In this document: piece by piece, positions 37,400-45,240 of the stretch
Position numbering within the stretch: the first letter of the stretch is position 1
How the letters are laid out: the number at the start of each line of letters is the position of its first letter
From: Pseudomonas paraversuta
GTDB taxonomy: Bacteria > Pseudomonadota > Gammaproteobacteria > Pseudomonadales > Pseudomonadaceae
Reading direction: 5' to 3'
DNA length: 64,000 nucleotides
NCBI RefSeq assembly: GCF_904063065.1
Contig: NZ_CAJFCL010000005.1
Coordinates: 248,001 to 312,000 of the forward strand
The notes under the pieces: model-generated
What the model was told of the DNA's origin: nothing
Database searches by the model: none
What the model saw: only the letters and a program-made list of their open reading frames with translations
Position numbers and translations under genes: made by a program

Positions 37400-37711
37400 C
37401 TAGAAGTCGTACCGCTTGCCGTCCGTTGAGATCAGGTAAAGCCATTCGGAATAAGGAAGACGAGCAATAATTTTTGTGTTCTTAACGACCCCAGCCATCG
37501 CCATTCCCCGACAAAGAAGGCTCACGCCGCCTTGGATGCGCTCACAAATAGCGTCTGGGCTATCGACAAAATTAGTCTTGTTCAGCCGAAGCATTATCAC
37601 AGTGCGACCTTCCGGTACTGCACCTATCGGTGGAACTACAAACAGGGTGATTTGCGTGTAGACAGCAATTGCGATGATGACGATCAGGCCGGCAACTATG
37701 AGTTTTCGCAT
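37400..37711 (-). CDS. Small membrane-anchored protein downstream of cI
   Basis: 103 aa. N-terminal membrane helix (LIVAGLIVIIAIAVYTQITLFVV), remainder probably periplasmic with two Cys and a pilin-like hydrophobic part. The start MRKLIVAG is 50 nt after the cI stop, a rex-like position. The shine-dalgarno is weak. Function unknown. Confidence 0.65.
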   Translation of the reverse strand: MRKLIVAGLIVIIAIAVYTQITLFVVPPIGAVPEGRTVIMLRLNKTNFVDSPDAICERIQGGVSLLCRGMAMAGVVKNTKIIARLPYSEWLYLISTDGKRYDF

Positions 37712-37761
37712 GGGGTTCAATTTCCAGGAAAGAGTTTTGGGGCTGCAGTCACGGCTGGTGC

Positions 37762-38439
37762 TCACCCAACACCGCCACCACGCCATATGACACGACCTAG
37801 AATTGGCATGCCGTGAATGGATTCTTCGGAAGCAAGCTCGTCAGGATTGGAGTTTTTGTCAGGATTGTCGCTTCTAATTACCCAGGCGCCAGACAGCTGC
37901 TGCGTCAAACGCTTGATGCTGTTGCCGCCGTCGGGCCGCCTTATGACGTACACCTGCTTGTCTTTAGGTTCGGTCTGCGACGTATCGAACAGCACCACGT
38001 CACCCTCAAAGATGTAAGGCTCCATGCTGTCGCCGCTAGCATAGATGATATACAAGTTTTCCGGCTTGGCATTAATGCGCTTGAGCCAGTCCCGTTTGAA
38101 TGCAAGGCCTTCGGTAAGCTCGACATGCTCATTCAAGTACCCAGCGCCACAGTCAGCTTTTGCGCTGAATTGCGGGATGAGGGCGTAATCCTTCTCACTG
38201 GGAGATCTGTTTGACTGATCTTGAGCGCTTCTGGACATTGGACCTTTACCGGTCTCGAGCCAATTAGGCTGGCACTCAAGCATCTCTGCCAATGCCAACA
38301 AATTTTTCCCTTTTGCGCCATTCGTCCCGTTCATCCAGAACGAAACAGTAGCCCTGGAGACCTTCAGGCGCTCACTTATGTCCGTGGCACGGATACCTAG
38401 GGTATCCATGCGCGTCTTCATTCGATCTTTAAATTTCAT
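37762..38439 (-). CDS. cI: CI-like repressor, S24 self-cleaving family
   Basis: 225 aa. N-terminal XRE helix-turn-helix (DRMKTRMDTLGIRATDISERLKVSRATVSFWMNG). C-terminal S24/LexA peptidase: GDSMEPYIFEGD holds the nucleophile Ser, KDKQVYVIRRPDGGNSIKRL holds the Lys, and the cleavage region is DCGAGYL. RecA-stimulated cleavage should induce the phage on DNA damage. The start MKFKDRMK leaves the palindrome at 38441 just upstream. Confidence 0.93.
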   Translation of the reverse strand: MKFKDRMKTRMDTLGIRATDISERLKVSRATVSFWMNGTNGAKGKNLLALAEMLECQPNWLETGKGPMSRSAQDQSNRSPSEKDYALIPQFSAKADCGAGYLNEHVELTEGLAFKRDWLKRINAKPENLYIIYASGDSMEPYIFEGDVVLFDTSQTEPKDKQVYVIRRPDGGNSIKRLTQQLSGAWVIRSDNPDKNSNPDELASEESIHGMPILGRVIWRGGGVG

Positions 38440-38440
38440 A

Positions 38441-38502
38441 TTTAGAATTCTAAACACTGTTCAGTTTAGATAACTTGCCTTGCGTTGTTAATTTTTCTAA
38501 AC
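38441..38502. promoter_or_regulatory. cI-cro operator region (three related sites)
   Basis: Site 1 at 38441-38455 (TTTAGAATTCTAAAC, palindromic). Site 2 at 38464-38476 (AGTTTAGATAACT). Site 3 at 38487-38502, complement GTTTAGAAAAATTAAC. They share TTTAGA-N4/5-(T)TAAC with the two copies at 36.5 kb. Three operators between cI and cro mirror lambda OR. Confidence 0.72.
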
Positions 38503-38528
38503 TCACGCTAAGACAGGAGAGTTGATTA

Positions 38529-38738
38529 ATGACCTACGACCAAGCCCTGAAGTTTTTCGGCTCCGGCCGATCCATCGGAGAAGTCCTTGGCGTGAGTGGG
38601 GGGCGTGTTTCGCAGTGCCGCTCGGCAGGCGGTTTCTCATATCCGATGCAGTGCGTACTGGAGAAAGAGTCGAAAGGAGAGCTTACCGCACGTCGCACTG
38701 ATGACCCGTCGCACGAAGCTAAGAAAACCGCCGCGTAA
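38529..38738 (+). CDS. cro: Cro-like repressor
   Basis: 69 aa (YDQALKFFGSGRSIGEVLGVSGGRVSQCRSAGGFSYPMQCVLEKESKGELTARR). Compact HTH of the Cro/YdaS type. Divergent from cI. AGGAG before the ATG. It should turn the switch to lytic growth by binding the operators at 38441-38502. Confidence 0.85.
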   Translation: MTYDQALKFFGSGRSIGEVLGVSGGRVSQCRSAGGFSYPMQCVLEKESKGELTARRTDDPSHEAKKTAA

Positions 38739-38848
38739 CTCATGTCCCGCAGCAAGGATCTATTTGAGACGCAAATTATCACCTCGCTTCCAGTGAATCG
38801 GTAGCACCTCGGATTAGCTGTTAATCCATCCAGTAGCGAAATCGCAGG

Positions 38849-38877
38849 CAAAAAAAAGCCGGTGGCTAGACCGGCTT
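38849..38877. terminator. Hairpin terminator after cro
   Basis: 8-bp stem AAGCCGGT/ACCGGCTT. An A-run precedes it and a CTTCTT tail follows, so it could act on either strand. It is in the place of lambda tR1. The rest of 38739-38995 holds no gene I support. Confidence 0.6.
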
Positions 38878-38995
38878 CTTCACAACTTATTTCGGGGGCC
38901 ATTATGTGCACCATTTTTTCATCACGCAATACCGCTTACGTGATACCTCGCCTTTCACCCGTATTTGTCACGACCACCGCACAGGAGGCCGTGTA

Positions 38996-39769
38996 ATGGC
39001 CCGCATCCGCACGATAAAACCCGAATTTTGGACCAGTGAACAGGTCATGGAATGCAGTCCTTTGGCGCGCCTGTTGTTTATCGGTGTTTGGAATTTCTGC
39101 GACGACGCGGGCAACCATCCCATGTCGGCCAAGACCCTGAAGGCACTGGTGTTTCCAGGTGACGACATCACTTCTGCGAAGGTCGGCGAGCTGCTTGGTG
39201 AACTGTCGAGCAATGACCTGATCGCGCTCTACGAGGTGTCGGGGAAAGAGTACCTGCACGTCAACGGCTGGAAGCATCAAAAGATCGACAGACCTACGAT
39301 CAAACACCCTTCATTTCGGCTCACTCTCGATTCAGATTCTGAGAGTGCTCGTCGAGCCCTCGTCGAGGAATCGCAAGAGCCTAGACGAGCCCTCCCCCCC
39401 GGAAGGGAAGGGGAAGGGAAGGGAGAAAACCCACTCAACGCGCACGAATCGTTCGACCCACGCGAAATGGTCGCCATGACCCTGGACTGGTTGCCTGATC
39501 CAGAAACCCTAAAAACCTATGCCGTTCACGTTGGACTGTCCGGCGCCCTGTTCACACCAGCTGTGATTGCCCTGTTCACCTGCCACTACGAGCCGAAGGG
39601 TGTGATCAACACCCAGGCCGAGTGGGTGAGCATGCTGGTCAAGTGGGTGCAGCGTGATCAGGTTAAGACCGCCGGAACCAACGTCAGCCGCTTCCCGGGC
39701 AAGCCACGTACTGACGAATCCTTTGACGACGAAGATACCGACTGGCTGCCTCAGGAGGCTACCCAATGA
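38996..39769 (+). CDS. Phage replication initiator-like protein (O-like, DnaT-type domain)
   Basis: 257 aa. The N-terminus (MARIRTIKPEFWTSEQVMECSPLARLLFIGVWNFCDDAGNHP) is the conserved winged-helix start of phage replication proteins. A low-complexity linker follows, then a DnaT-like single-strand-binding domain (about 150-225). It probably binds the phage origin and loads helicase with the next gene. The start was set by GGAGG and the conserved N-terminus. Confidence 0.85.
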   Translation: MARIRTIKPEFWTSEQVMECSPLARLLFIGVWNFCDDAGNHPMSAKTLKALVFPGDDITSAKVGELLGELSSNDLIALYEVSGKEYLHVNGWKHQKIDRPTIKHPSFRLTLDSDSESARRALVEESQEPRRALPPGREGEGKGENPLNAHESFDPREMVAMTLDWLPDPETLKTYAVHVGLSGALFTPAVIALFTCHYEPKGVINTQAEWVSMLVKWVQRDQVKTAGTNVSRFPGKPRTDESFDDEDTDWLPQEATQ

Positions 39770-40461
39770 ATCAAGTTTCAGTAATCGCCACTGGCCTGTG
39801 GGCCAAGGTGCAGACCGGCCAATTTATCGCTGCCGGTGAAAACGAAAACATCCAGCCAGCCGCAGAGCTGTCCCAAGCCACGGCCAAGGTTATCAACGGC
39901 CTGTTCCGCGAGCTGCGCTCGATCTTCCCGGCGTGGAAGCAGGCATGGCCGGATATGGCGACCTACAAAGCGGCCAAGCAGCAGTGGATGCTGGGTTTCC
40001 TTGAGGCGGGCATCTGTAGCACAGAGCAACTGCGCTTCGGCCTGATGCAGGCGCGCCAAGCCGCCAAGGACTTTGTGCCGAACGTGGGTGTGTTCATCGG
40101 CTGGTGTACGCCGACAGCCGAAATGCTCGGCTTGCCAAGGTTGACTGCGGCCCACCGGGAGGCTTGTCGGAACGCACACCCATCGATGGCCGGCCAGGCA
40201 AAGTGGACCCATGACGCGGTGTGGCACACGGCCAAGGAGTGCGGGTTTGAAAATCTCAACCGACTGTCCCACGACCTGAGCATCAAACTGTTTGAGCGCA
40301 ACTACACGATCACGGTACGCCGCATTCTGGCGGGCCTGCCGTTGCAGAAAATGCCGCTGGCTTTGCCACCACGCGCTATTGAGCGTAGTGCGCCAGAAGT
40401 GGGCAACAAGGCCTTGGCGGCACTTCGTGCCATGCGTTCTGGAGGTGCTGCACATGTCTAA
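39766..40461 (+). CDS. Lambda P-like replication protein (helicase loader)
   Basis: 231 aa. Pattern of the Replication protein P family (LFRELRSIFPAWKQAW; FGLMQARQAAKDFVPNVGVFIGWC). ATGA overlap with the preceding O-like gene, as for lambda O-P. It recruits the host replicative helicase. Confidence 0.82.
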   Translation: MNQVSVIATGLWAKVQTGQFIAAGENENIQPAAELSQATAKVINGLFRELRSIFPAWKQAWPDMATYKAAKQQWMLGFLEAGICSTEQLRFGLMQARQAAKDFVPNVGVFIGWCTPTAEMLGLPRLTAAHREACRNAHPSMAGQAKWTHDAVWHTAKECGFENLNRLSHDLSIKLFERNYTITVRRILAGLPLQKMPLALPPRAIERSAPEVGNKALAALRAMRSGGAAHV

Positions 40462-40663
40462 CCCTCACCTGGCTCCGGTGGAGCTGAGCGCTTACCGCTG
40501 GGCCGTTCACTGCTGCTCGTACAAGCTCGACCTGAGCTACAAGCCAGACCGGGCTGTGGCCTTGTTTGAGCATGAAAGCGCAGCAAAGCGCTTCGGCGGG
40601 CTGATGTGGCCCAGCACCTTTGAAGTGGTGGATCTGCAATCACCTGTGGGGGAGGGGCAATGA
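40454..40663 (+). CDS. Hypothetical phage protein
   Basis: 69 aa (MSNPHLAPVELSAYRWAVHCCSYKLDLSYKPDRAVALFEHESAAKRFGGLMWPSTFEVVDL). Overlaps both neighbours by a few nt. Not recognised. Confidence 0.7.
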   Translation: MSNPHLAPVELSAYRWAVHCCSYKLDLSYKPDRAVALFEHESAAKRFGGLMWPSTFEVVDLQSPVGEGQ

Positions 40664-41955
40664 ACACCAAAATCAAAACTCTGACCGTGAAACTGTCCGA
40701 CGCCGAGATTGGCCGCAATGCGAAGCTCGAGCATGTGCGCGACTTGCGGGATGCCGGCCACCCGGCGCTGCACTTTCGCTTTTCCAAGAACCGCACCCGT
40801 GGCTCTTGGTACTTGCTGAACAAACGCCGCTGGCACCGTATCGGCGCCTTCCCGGACTTGAGTGCCAAGCAGGTTCTGGCCGCGCTGCCGTCTGTGCGCC
40901 TGCGTGTGTCGGCTGATGCTGGCTCGACCATTTCGCAATGGGCTACCACGGGCGAGCTGCTCAACTGGTACGCCGACCGTATGGCCCGTGACAGAAGCCT
41001 GTCGGCCAAGCGCAAGAACACCGGCGCCTCGGCCATGAAGTGCCACCTGCTGCCGCGCCTGGGTGACTTGCCGCTGGTGGAAGTAAACAAGGCGTCTCTC
41101 GACAACCTGTTCATGTGGCCATTGCAAGAAACCCTATCAATCGATTACGTGCGCCTGGCGTTCCAGTTACTGGCCCTGGCATTCCGTCAGGCGTTGAAGC
41201 TGGGGCTGATCACGTCCAATCCAATGGCGGGCATCAAGTTCAGTGACTTCTCCAAGGCCAAGGTTGGGATCAAGCCGTCGCGCCTGCGTGGTGTGCAGTT
41301 GCAGGATCTGCTGGGCGAACTGGAACTGGTCAGCTCCAGCGATCCGGCTGACGCCATGCTGGCCCTGATGATGCTGTGTCACGGCACGCGAATAGGGGAG
41401 ACCCGCCAAGCACGTTGGTCTCATATCAGCCTGGCCGAGCGCGAGTGGTTCATTCCGGCCGAGCACACCAAGACCGGCGTGGAGCATCACCTCCCGCTGA
41501 CTGAGCAGGTGCGCGCTTTGTTGATCCAGTACCGCGAAACACAAACCGCCCGCGGCTATGACGGCCAGTACCTGTTCCCGGTGCGCAATGGCAAGGCCTT
41601 GAGCGAGGGGCAGGCCAGTGCCGTGTTCGCCCGCTTGGGTAAGGGCGAGTGGACCAGCCATGACCTACGCAAAGTAGCCCGTACAGGCTGGGCAGACATT
41701 GGCATCGACCACCTTATCGGTGAACTGCTGATCAACCACGCGATGGGTCACAACGTGAAGGTGTACATCCAGTCGGACGTGATGAGCCGCAAGCGTGACG
41801 CTCTGGAGAAGTGGCACGCCCATCTAGATCAGAAGGGTTTCAACCTGATCCACGGGCAGACAGGCGTTAGATTCGGAGAATCCGGTAATGCGCTAGAAGC
41901 CGCGAACAGCAAGGCGTGCAGCGCTATTCAGAAAACAACCATAGGTGAGGATTAA
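40660..41955 (+). CDS. Second tyrosine recombinase
   Basis: 431 aa. N-terminal DUF4102-like region, core-binding domain, catalytic domain. Catalytic set: Arg in CHGTRIGETRQARW, HDLRKVARTGW, LLINHAMGHNVK and Tyr in VKVYIQSD. Unlike the left-end integrase, it sits in the replication operon, coupled by ATGA. Possible roles: dimer resolution, inversion or accessory integration. Similar genes occur in other Pseudomonas prophages. Confidence 0.88.
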   Translation: MNTKIKTLTVKLSDAEIGRNAKLEHVRDLRDAGHPALHFRFSKNRTRGSWYLLNKRRWHRIGAFPDLSAKQVLAALPSVRLRVSADAGSTISQWATTGELLNWYADRMARDRSLSAKRKNTGASAMKCHLLPRLGDLPLVEVNKASLDNLFMWPLQETLSIDYVRLAFQLLALAFRQALKLGLITSNPMAGIKFSDFSKAKVGIKPSRLRGVQLQDLLGELELVSSSDPADAMLALMMLCHGTRIGETRQARWSHISLAEREWFIPAEHTKTGVEHHLPLTEQVRALLIQYRETQTARGYDGQYLFPVRNGKALSEGQASAVFARLGKGEWTSHDLRKVARTGWADIGIDHLIGELLINHAMGHNVKVYIQSDVMSRKRDALEKWHAHLDQKGFNLIHGQTGVRFGESGNALEAANSKACSAIQKTTIGED

Positions 41956-41957
41956 AA

Positions 41958-42161
41958 ATGATGATTCTGCTGGAGAAGCACAGCGGCCTCGCCGTCAATC
42001 CTGACGATGTCAGCTCTATGTCCATTCATAAAAGCAACGGCTACTCGGTGCTTGAGGTGAGGATGATCTCCGGCGACAAGTATCGGGTTAGGGACACGGC
42101 GCATTGTTCCGATGGGGATGATGTTCGCGCCCTCCATAAGCAGCTACTGGAGGCTATGTGA
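41958..42161 (+). CDS. Hypothetical phage protein
   Basis: 67 aa (MMILLEKHSGLAVNPDDVSSMSIHKSNGYSVLEVRMISGDKYRVRD...). Small beta-rich domain. Overlaps the next gene by 4 nt. Confidence 0.68.
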   Translation: MMILLEKHSGLAVNPDDVSSMSIHKSNGYSVLEVRMISGDKYRVRDTAHCSDGDDVRALHKQLLEAM

Positions 42162-42724
42162 TGGGTATTTATAAAGACGTGATGGGCACCCTGGTGCGCG
42201 TGCTGGCAGCAGACAACATCGACAACTCAACCAAGCAGAGCTGGCAGAAACTCATCGATGCCGAGTTGCGCTCAGGAGGGCAGGGTGCGGGTATCTCGGT
42301 GCGGGACAAGTTCGACTATGACTGCTGCCTGTATGCACTGCTGCACCGTGAGCTGGCCCCGGCTCAGTGGGATGTGCTGGTGGCTAAGTACTCGACGCAC
42401 AAGGCCAATAAGGTCGGTGCGATAGGGCGCCTTGTCCCGCGCATCACATCTCCAGCCCCGCAACTGTTCATCTATAAAGCGGTGACTGCATGGGCAATTC
42501 CCAAGCTGCGTGGGGTGCAGGACAGGAAGCGATCCACGGATATGATCGTGCTGCCTGCTGAGTTCTACGACATGAACACCTGGGATCCAGAGGCATCACC
42601 TGAGCGCACACGGAATCGATGGCGCTCCGGTATTCATCATCGGCTTGAGTCCCTTGAGGAGGCGGCAGTGATACACGCCACAGAGATCTTCGACCGCGAA
42701 GAAATCTTTCTTGATGCTGCTTGA
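42158..42724 (+). CDS. Probable late-gene regulator or hypothetical phage protein
   Basis: 188 aa (FDYDCCLYALLHRELAPAQWDVLVAKYSTHKANKVGAIGRLV). Last gene of the early right operon, just before a terminator and the lysis genes, where lambdoid phages carry Q. The sequence does not let me assign Q itself, so the role is by position only. Confidence 0.6.
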   Translation: MMGIYKDVMGTLVRVLAADNIDNSTKQSWQKLIDAELRSGGQGAGISVRDKFDYDCCLYALLHRELAPAQWDVLVAKYSTHKANKVGAIGRLVPRITSPAPQLFIYKAVTAWAIPKLRGVQDRKRSTDMIVLPAEFYDMNTWDPEASPERTRNRWRSGIHHRLESLEEAAVIHATEIFDREEIFLDAA

Positions 42725-42794
42725 CTGACTGGCCGACTGGCCGTAAATTAGCCCCATCATGTCGATCTTGCGCGTTATGAGAATTTACAAGCTA

Positions 42795-42822
42795 AAGCCC
42801 TGTCCTAAAGTAGGGCTTTTTT
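42795..42822 (+). terminator. Terminator after the early right operon
   Basis: AAGCCCT stem with AGGGCTT and a TTTTTT tail. In lambda, Q acts on a terminator at this position. Confidence 0.82.
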
Positions 42823-42875
42823 GCGTGTTAAAGGCGGCTGAGGCATCCTTTAGCTTCGAATAGGAGGAAGGCCCG

Positions 42876-43127
42876 ATGGATACGGAAACGCAAGGATTAA
42901 TCACCAAGATGATTAGCGCTATGGAAAGAATGGCGAAAAGTGAGTTCGCCGAGTTACCTCTCAGTAATTTACCTTTCGAAATTTCTTTTCCGCTTGAAGA
43001 TGATAATCCCGACCAGGCTCAGTTGGTCTGTGAAGGCTTGCAGCTGGGTTTGAGTAAAGTCTTTTGGCCTTCGCCTGTCTCCGCCATAATCCAAGGTGCG
43101 CATTACAAGGTGCGTATCGACCGATAA
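42876..43127 (+). CDS. Hypothetical phage protein
   Basis: 83 aa (MDTETQGLITKMISAMERMAKSEFAELPLSNLPFEISFPLEDDNPDQAQLVC...). AGGAGGAAGG before the ATG. Acidic; no motif recognised. Confidence 0.62.
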   Translation: MDTETQGLITKMISAMERMAKSEFAELPLSNLPFEISFPLEDDNPDQAQLVCEGLQLGLSKVFWPSPVSAIIQGAHYKVRIDR

Positions 43128-43146
43128 CGATTGCTGCTTTTAAATT

Positions 43147-43215
43147 GCCCAGCCAATACGCTGGGCTTTTACTTTCTACAGTTCACAAAGCCCCGACACT
43201 GATCGGGGCTTTTTC
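43147..43215 (+). terminator. Two tandem terminators before the lysis genes
   Basis: First: GCCCAG-N8-CTGGGC-TTTT (43147-43170). Second: AAGCCCCGA/TCGGGGCTT with a T-run (43188-43215). Together they insulate the lysis and late genes. Confidence 0.8.
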
Positions 43216-43302
43216 GTTTTCGGCCCCGCCACACCCATCGCCTCAAGCTGGGGGTGCTGTCGGGTCCGAACCTATTCTGCTCCCAGCTCGGGAGGACATC
43301 GG

Positions 43303-43632
43303 ATGCCTCATATGCCTGATAAGCCAGACACCTGGGTGATAGCGCTCGCGTGGCTGAGTCAGCACTCGCCGACGATCTATGCCGCCACGCTGTCCTTTGT
43401 AATGGCGGCGCTGCGGATCATCTATGGCGGCGGCACTCGGCGGCAGGCGATGCTCGAAGCCACCATCTGCATGTTGCTCACCACCAGCCTGATCGCGGTG
43501 CTGGAGTACTTCGGTCTGCCGTCCAGTCTGGCTACACCGGCAGGCATCTGGATTGGTTTCTTGGGTGTGAAGAAGATCGCCGACCTGGCTGATCGATTCG
43601 CTGACTTCAAGCTGCCAAAGCGGTCCGAGTGA
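43303..43632 (+). CDS. Holin (lambda S family)
   Basis: 109 aa with about three membrane segments (ALAWLSQHSPTIYAATLSFVMAALRIIYGG; AMLEATICMLLTTSLIAVLEYFGL; IWIGFLGVKKIADL) and a charged tail. Matches the phage holin lambda-S type common in Pseudomonas prophages. No endolysin gene is near it in the window. Confidence 0.85.
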   Translation: MPHMPDKPDTWVIALAWLSQHSPTIYAATLSFVMAALRIIYGGGTRRQAMLEATICMLLTTSLIAVLEYFGLPSSLATPAGIWIGFLGVKKIADLADRFADFKLPKRSE

Positions 43633-43799
43633 TGGCCTGCAACGGATGCGCCGCCCGGCGTGAACAACTCAACAAGTGGAAGGCGATTGCATATGAGCGA
43701 GCCAAAGAACTCTTTAAGCGTGGTGACGATCCTGCCACCGCCGAGCCAGAGCCCGGGAAGCATCCAGATGGCCCAGGGTACGAAGGTGATGCTGAGTGA
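43632..43799 (+). CDS. Small Cys-containing protein after holin
   Basis: 55 aa (MACNGCAARREQLNKWKAIAYERAKELFKRG...). Its ATG overlaps the holin TGA. Similar small CxxC proteins are common here in Pseudomonas phages. It overlaps the next gene in a different frame. Confidence 0.6.
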   Translation: MACNGCAARREQLNKWKAIAYERAKELFKRGDDPATAEPEPGKHPDGPGYEGDAE

Positions 43800-43983
43800 T
43801 GGTAGCGAGCTGGCCCGAGTGCATTCGGTTGAACTGAAGGCCAAAGCAGGTGGTGCGTGGAAGGTAATCATCACCGTGCTGCCTGAGATCATCCAGCCAG
43901 TGAATGCCGAGGCTGAGATTGTGGTGGTGGATATCACTGACATTAAGGCGCAGTCGCGTACTTACGCAAGGGTAGAGGAATGA
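43693..43983 (+). CDS. Hypothetical phage protein overlapping the previous gene
   Basis: 96 aa (MSEPKNSLSVVTILPPPSQSPGSIQ...VMLSDGSELARVHSVELKAKAGGAWKVIITVLP). Its first 107 nt lie inside the preceding gene in another frame. The later part reads as a compact beta domain. ATGA overlap with the next gene supports the frame. Confidence 0.6.
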   Translation: MSEPKNSLSVVTILPPPSQSPGSIQMAQGTKVMLSDGSELARVHSVELKAKAGGAWKVIITVLPEIIQPVNAEAEIVVVDITDIKAQSRTYARVEE

Positions 43984-44177
43984 GCGAGCAGCAGAACTCC
44001 TTGGCTGACCTGCTAAGCCAGGTACTGGCCGAACAGATCAAGCAGACAGCGATCCTCCAACGGATAGCGACCCAGCAGACCCAGTTGATCACAGCCTTGG
44101 CCGAGGAGGGGATTGACTCGGACCCAGAGTCAGCGCCACCGACTTACATGAGCGGCGCGCCGCGCCATCCAGCATGA
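43980..44177 (+). CDS. Hypothetical phage protein
   Basis: 65 aa (MSEQQNSLADLLSQVLAEQIKQTAILQRIATQQTQLITALAEEG...). Predicted coiled coil in the first 45 residues. Coupled by overlaps on both sides. Confidence 0.65.
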   Translation: MSEQQNSLADLLSQVLAEQIKQTAILQRIATQQTQLITALAEEGIDSDPESAPPTYMSGAPRHPA

Positions 44178-44503
44178 GCCGCCTCAAGACACTGACCACA
44201 CGACTACAACCCCAAGCCAATCGCATCGCAACCGCAGTGCCTGGGTCATGGCGTAATGACAAGGCCACCTCGACACAGCGCGGTTACGGTTACGCATGGC
44301 AACAGGCGCGGCTGGTGCACCTCAACGCTCACCCTCTATGTGTCTACTGCCAGCGTGATGATCGGGTGACAGCGGCCAGCGTGGTCGACCACGTCATCCC
44401 GCACCGTGGGGACATGACGCTGTTTTGGGATCGTACCAACTGGCAGTCGCTGTGCAGACCTTGCCACGATATCGTCAAAAAGCGTGAGGAATCAGCAGGT
44501 TGA
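44174..44503 (+). CDS. HNH endonuclease
   Basis: 109 aa. HPLCVYCQRDDRVTAASVVDHVIPHRGD...NWQSLCRPCHDIVKKREE shows the two Cys pairs and the HNH core. Phage HNH proteins beside the small terminase aid DNA packaging and cleavage. ATGA overlap with the preceding gene. Confidence 0.92.
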   Translation: MSRLKTLTTRLQPQANRIATAVPGSWRNDKATSTQRGYGYAWQQARLVHLNAHPLCVYCQRDDRVTAASVVDHVIPHRGDMTLFWDRTNWQSLCRPCHDIVKKREESAG

Positions 44504-44745
44504 ACGGCCTTGCAATGTCAATTTTTATTGTCCGTTTCGGTCACAAATATGCAGATAAGAATATTGATCAATAGAGTTGTTGCAACTAATTCTTATTTAT
44601 AAGTTTGAGAATGATTCTTGTTTGATTTAGTGAGAATATTTCTCATTTGCCGGAGGGGGGAGGGTAAAACTCCAGAGGCCTTTTGCTCCTAGACCACCCA
44701 TCCCCGCACGCGCACATTTTTTCCCCTTTTCAGGAATTTTTGTTA
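44504..44745. other. AT-rich gap between HNH and terS
   Basis: 242 bp, AT-rich (44515-44660) with T-rich and GATT stretches, no gene. A late promoter or cos/pac site is expected in this interval by position. I cannot place it from the bases alone. Confidence 0.4.
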
Positions 44746-45240
44746 ATGGCTTTAACACCCAAGAAGCGGGCATTCGTCGACGCTTTGCGGGGCGGTGCCT
44801 CAAACAAGGACGCAGCCATAGCCGCAGGCTACGCGGCATCCAGCGCATCGGCTGCCGGATCACGGTTGGCAAAAGACCCTTACGTCATGGCTGCAATGGC
44901 CGGGACCACCTTTAACAAAAAAGCTAACAAAATTGTTAAAGCTCCAGCAGCGCAACAACCGCCTGTTGATGCGCCACAAGCAACTGACCCCGATGACGGC
45001 CCCGGCTTCGATTTGAACAGGGCCTTGTCATTCTCCGACCCGAAAGCGTTCCTGCTGGCTGCCATGAATGACCATGAAGCCGAGGCAAAGCTGCGGGTCG
45101 ATGCTGCCAAGGCGCTGATGCCCTTTATGCACCCGCGCAAAGGCGAGACCGGCAAAAAGACCGAGCGCGAAAATGCGGCGAAGGTTGCCGGGGCAGGGCG
45201 CTTTGGCTCAAGCCCACCCCCATTGAAGGCGGTCAAGTAA
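44746..45240 (+). CDS. terS: Terminase small subunit
   Basis: 164 aa. N-terminal HTH (LTPKKRAFVDALRGGASNKDAAIAAGYAASSASAAGSRLAKDPYVMAAM), typical of small terminases that recognise phage DNA ends. The C-terminus is low-complexity and basic. TerL starts immediately after the stop. Confidence 0.88.
   Translation: MALTPKKRAFVDALRGGASNKDAAIAAGYAASSASAAGSRLAKDPYVMAAMAGTTFNKKANKIVKAPAAQQPPVDAPQATDPDDGPGFDLNRALSFSDPKAFLLAAMNDHEAEAKLRVDAAKALMPFMHPRKGETGKKTERENAAKVAGAGRFGSSPPPLKAVK

Noticed and set aside
43303..44503. Endolysin or Rz genes next to the holin
   Set aside because: None of the small genes here shows a lysozyme, amidase or spanin pattern. They may be to the right of the window.
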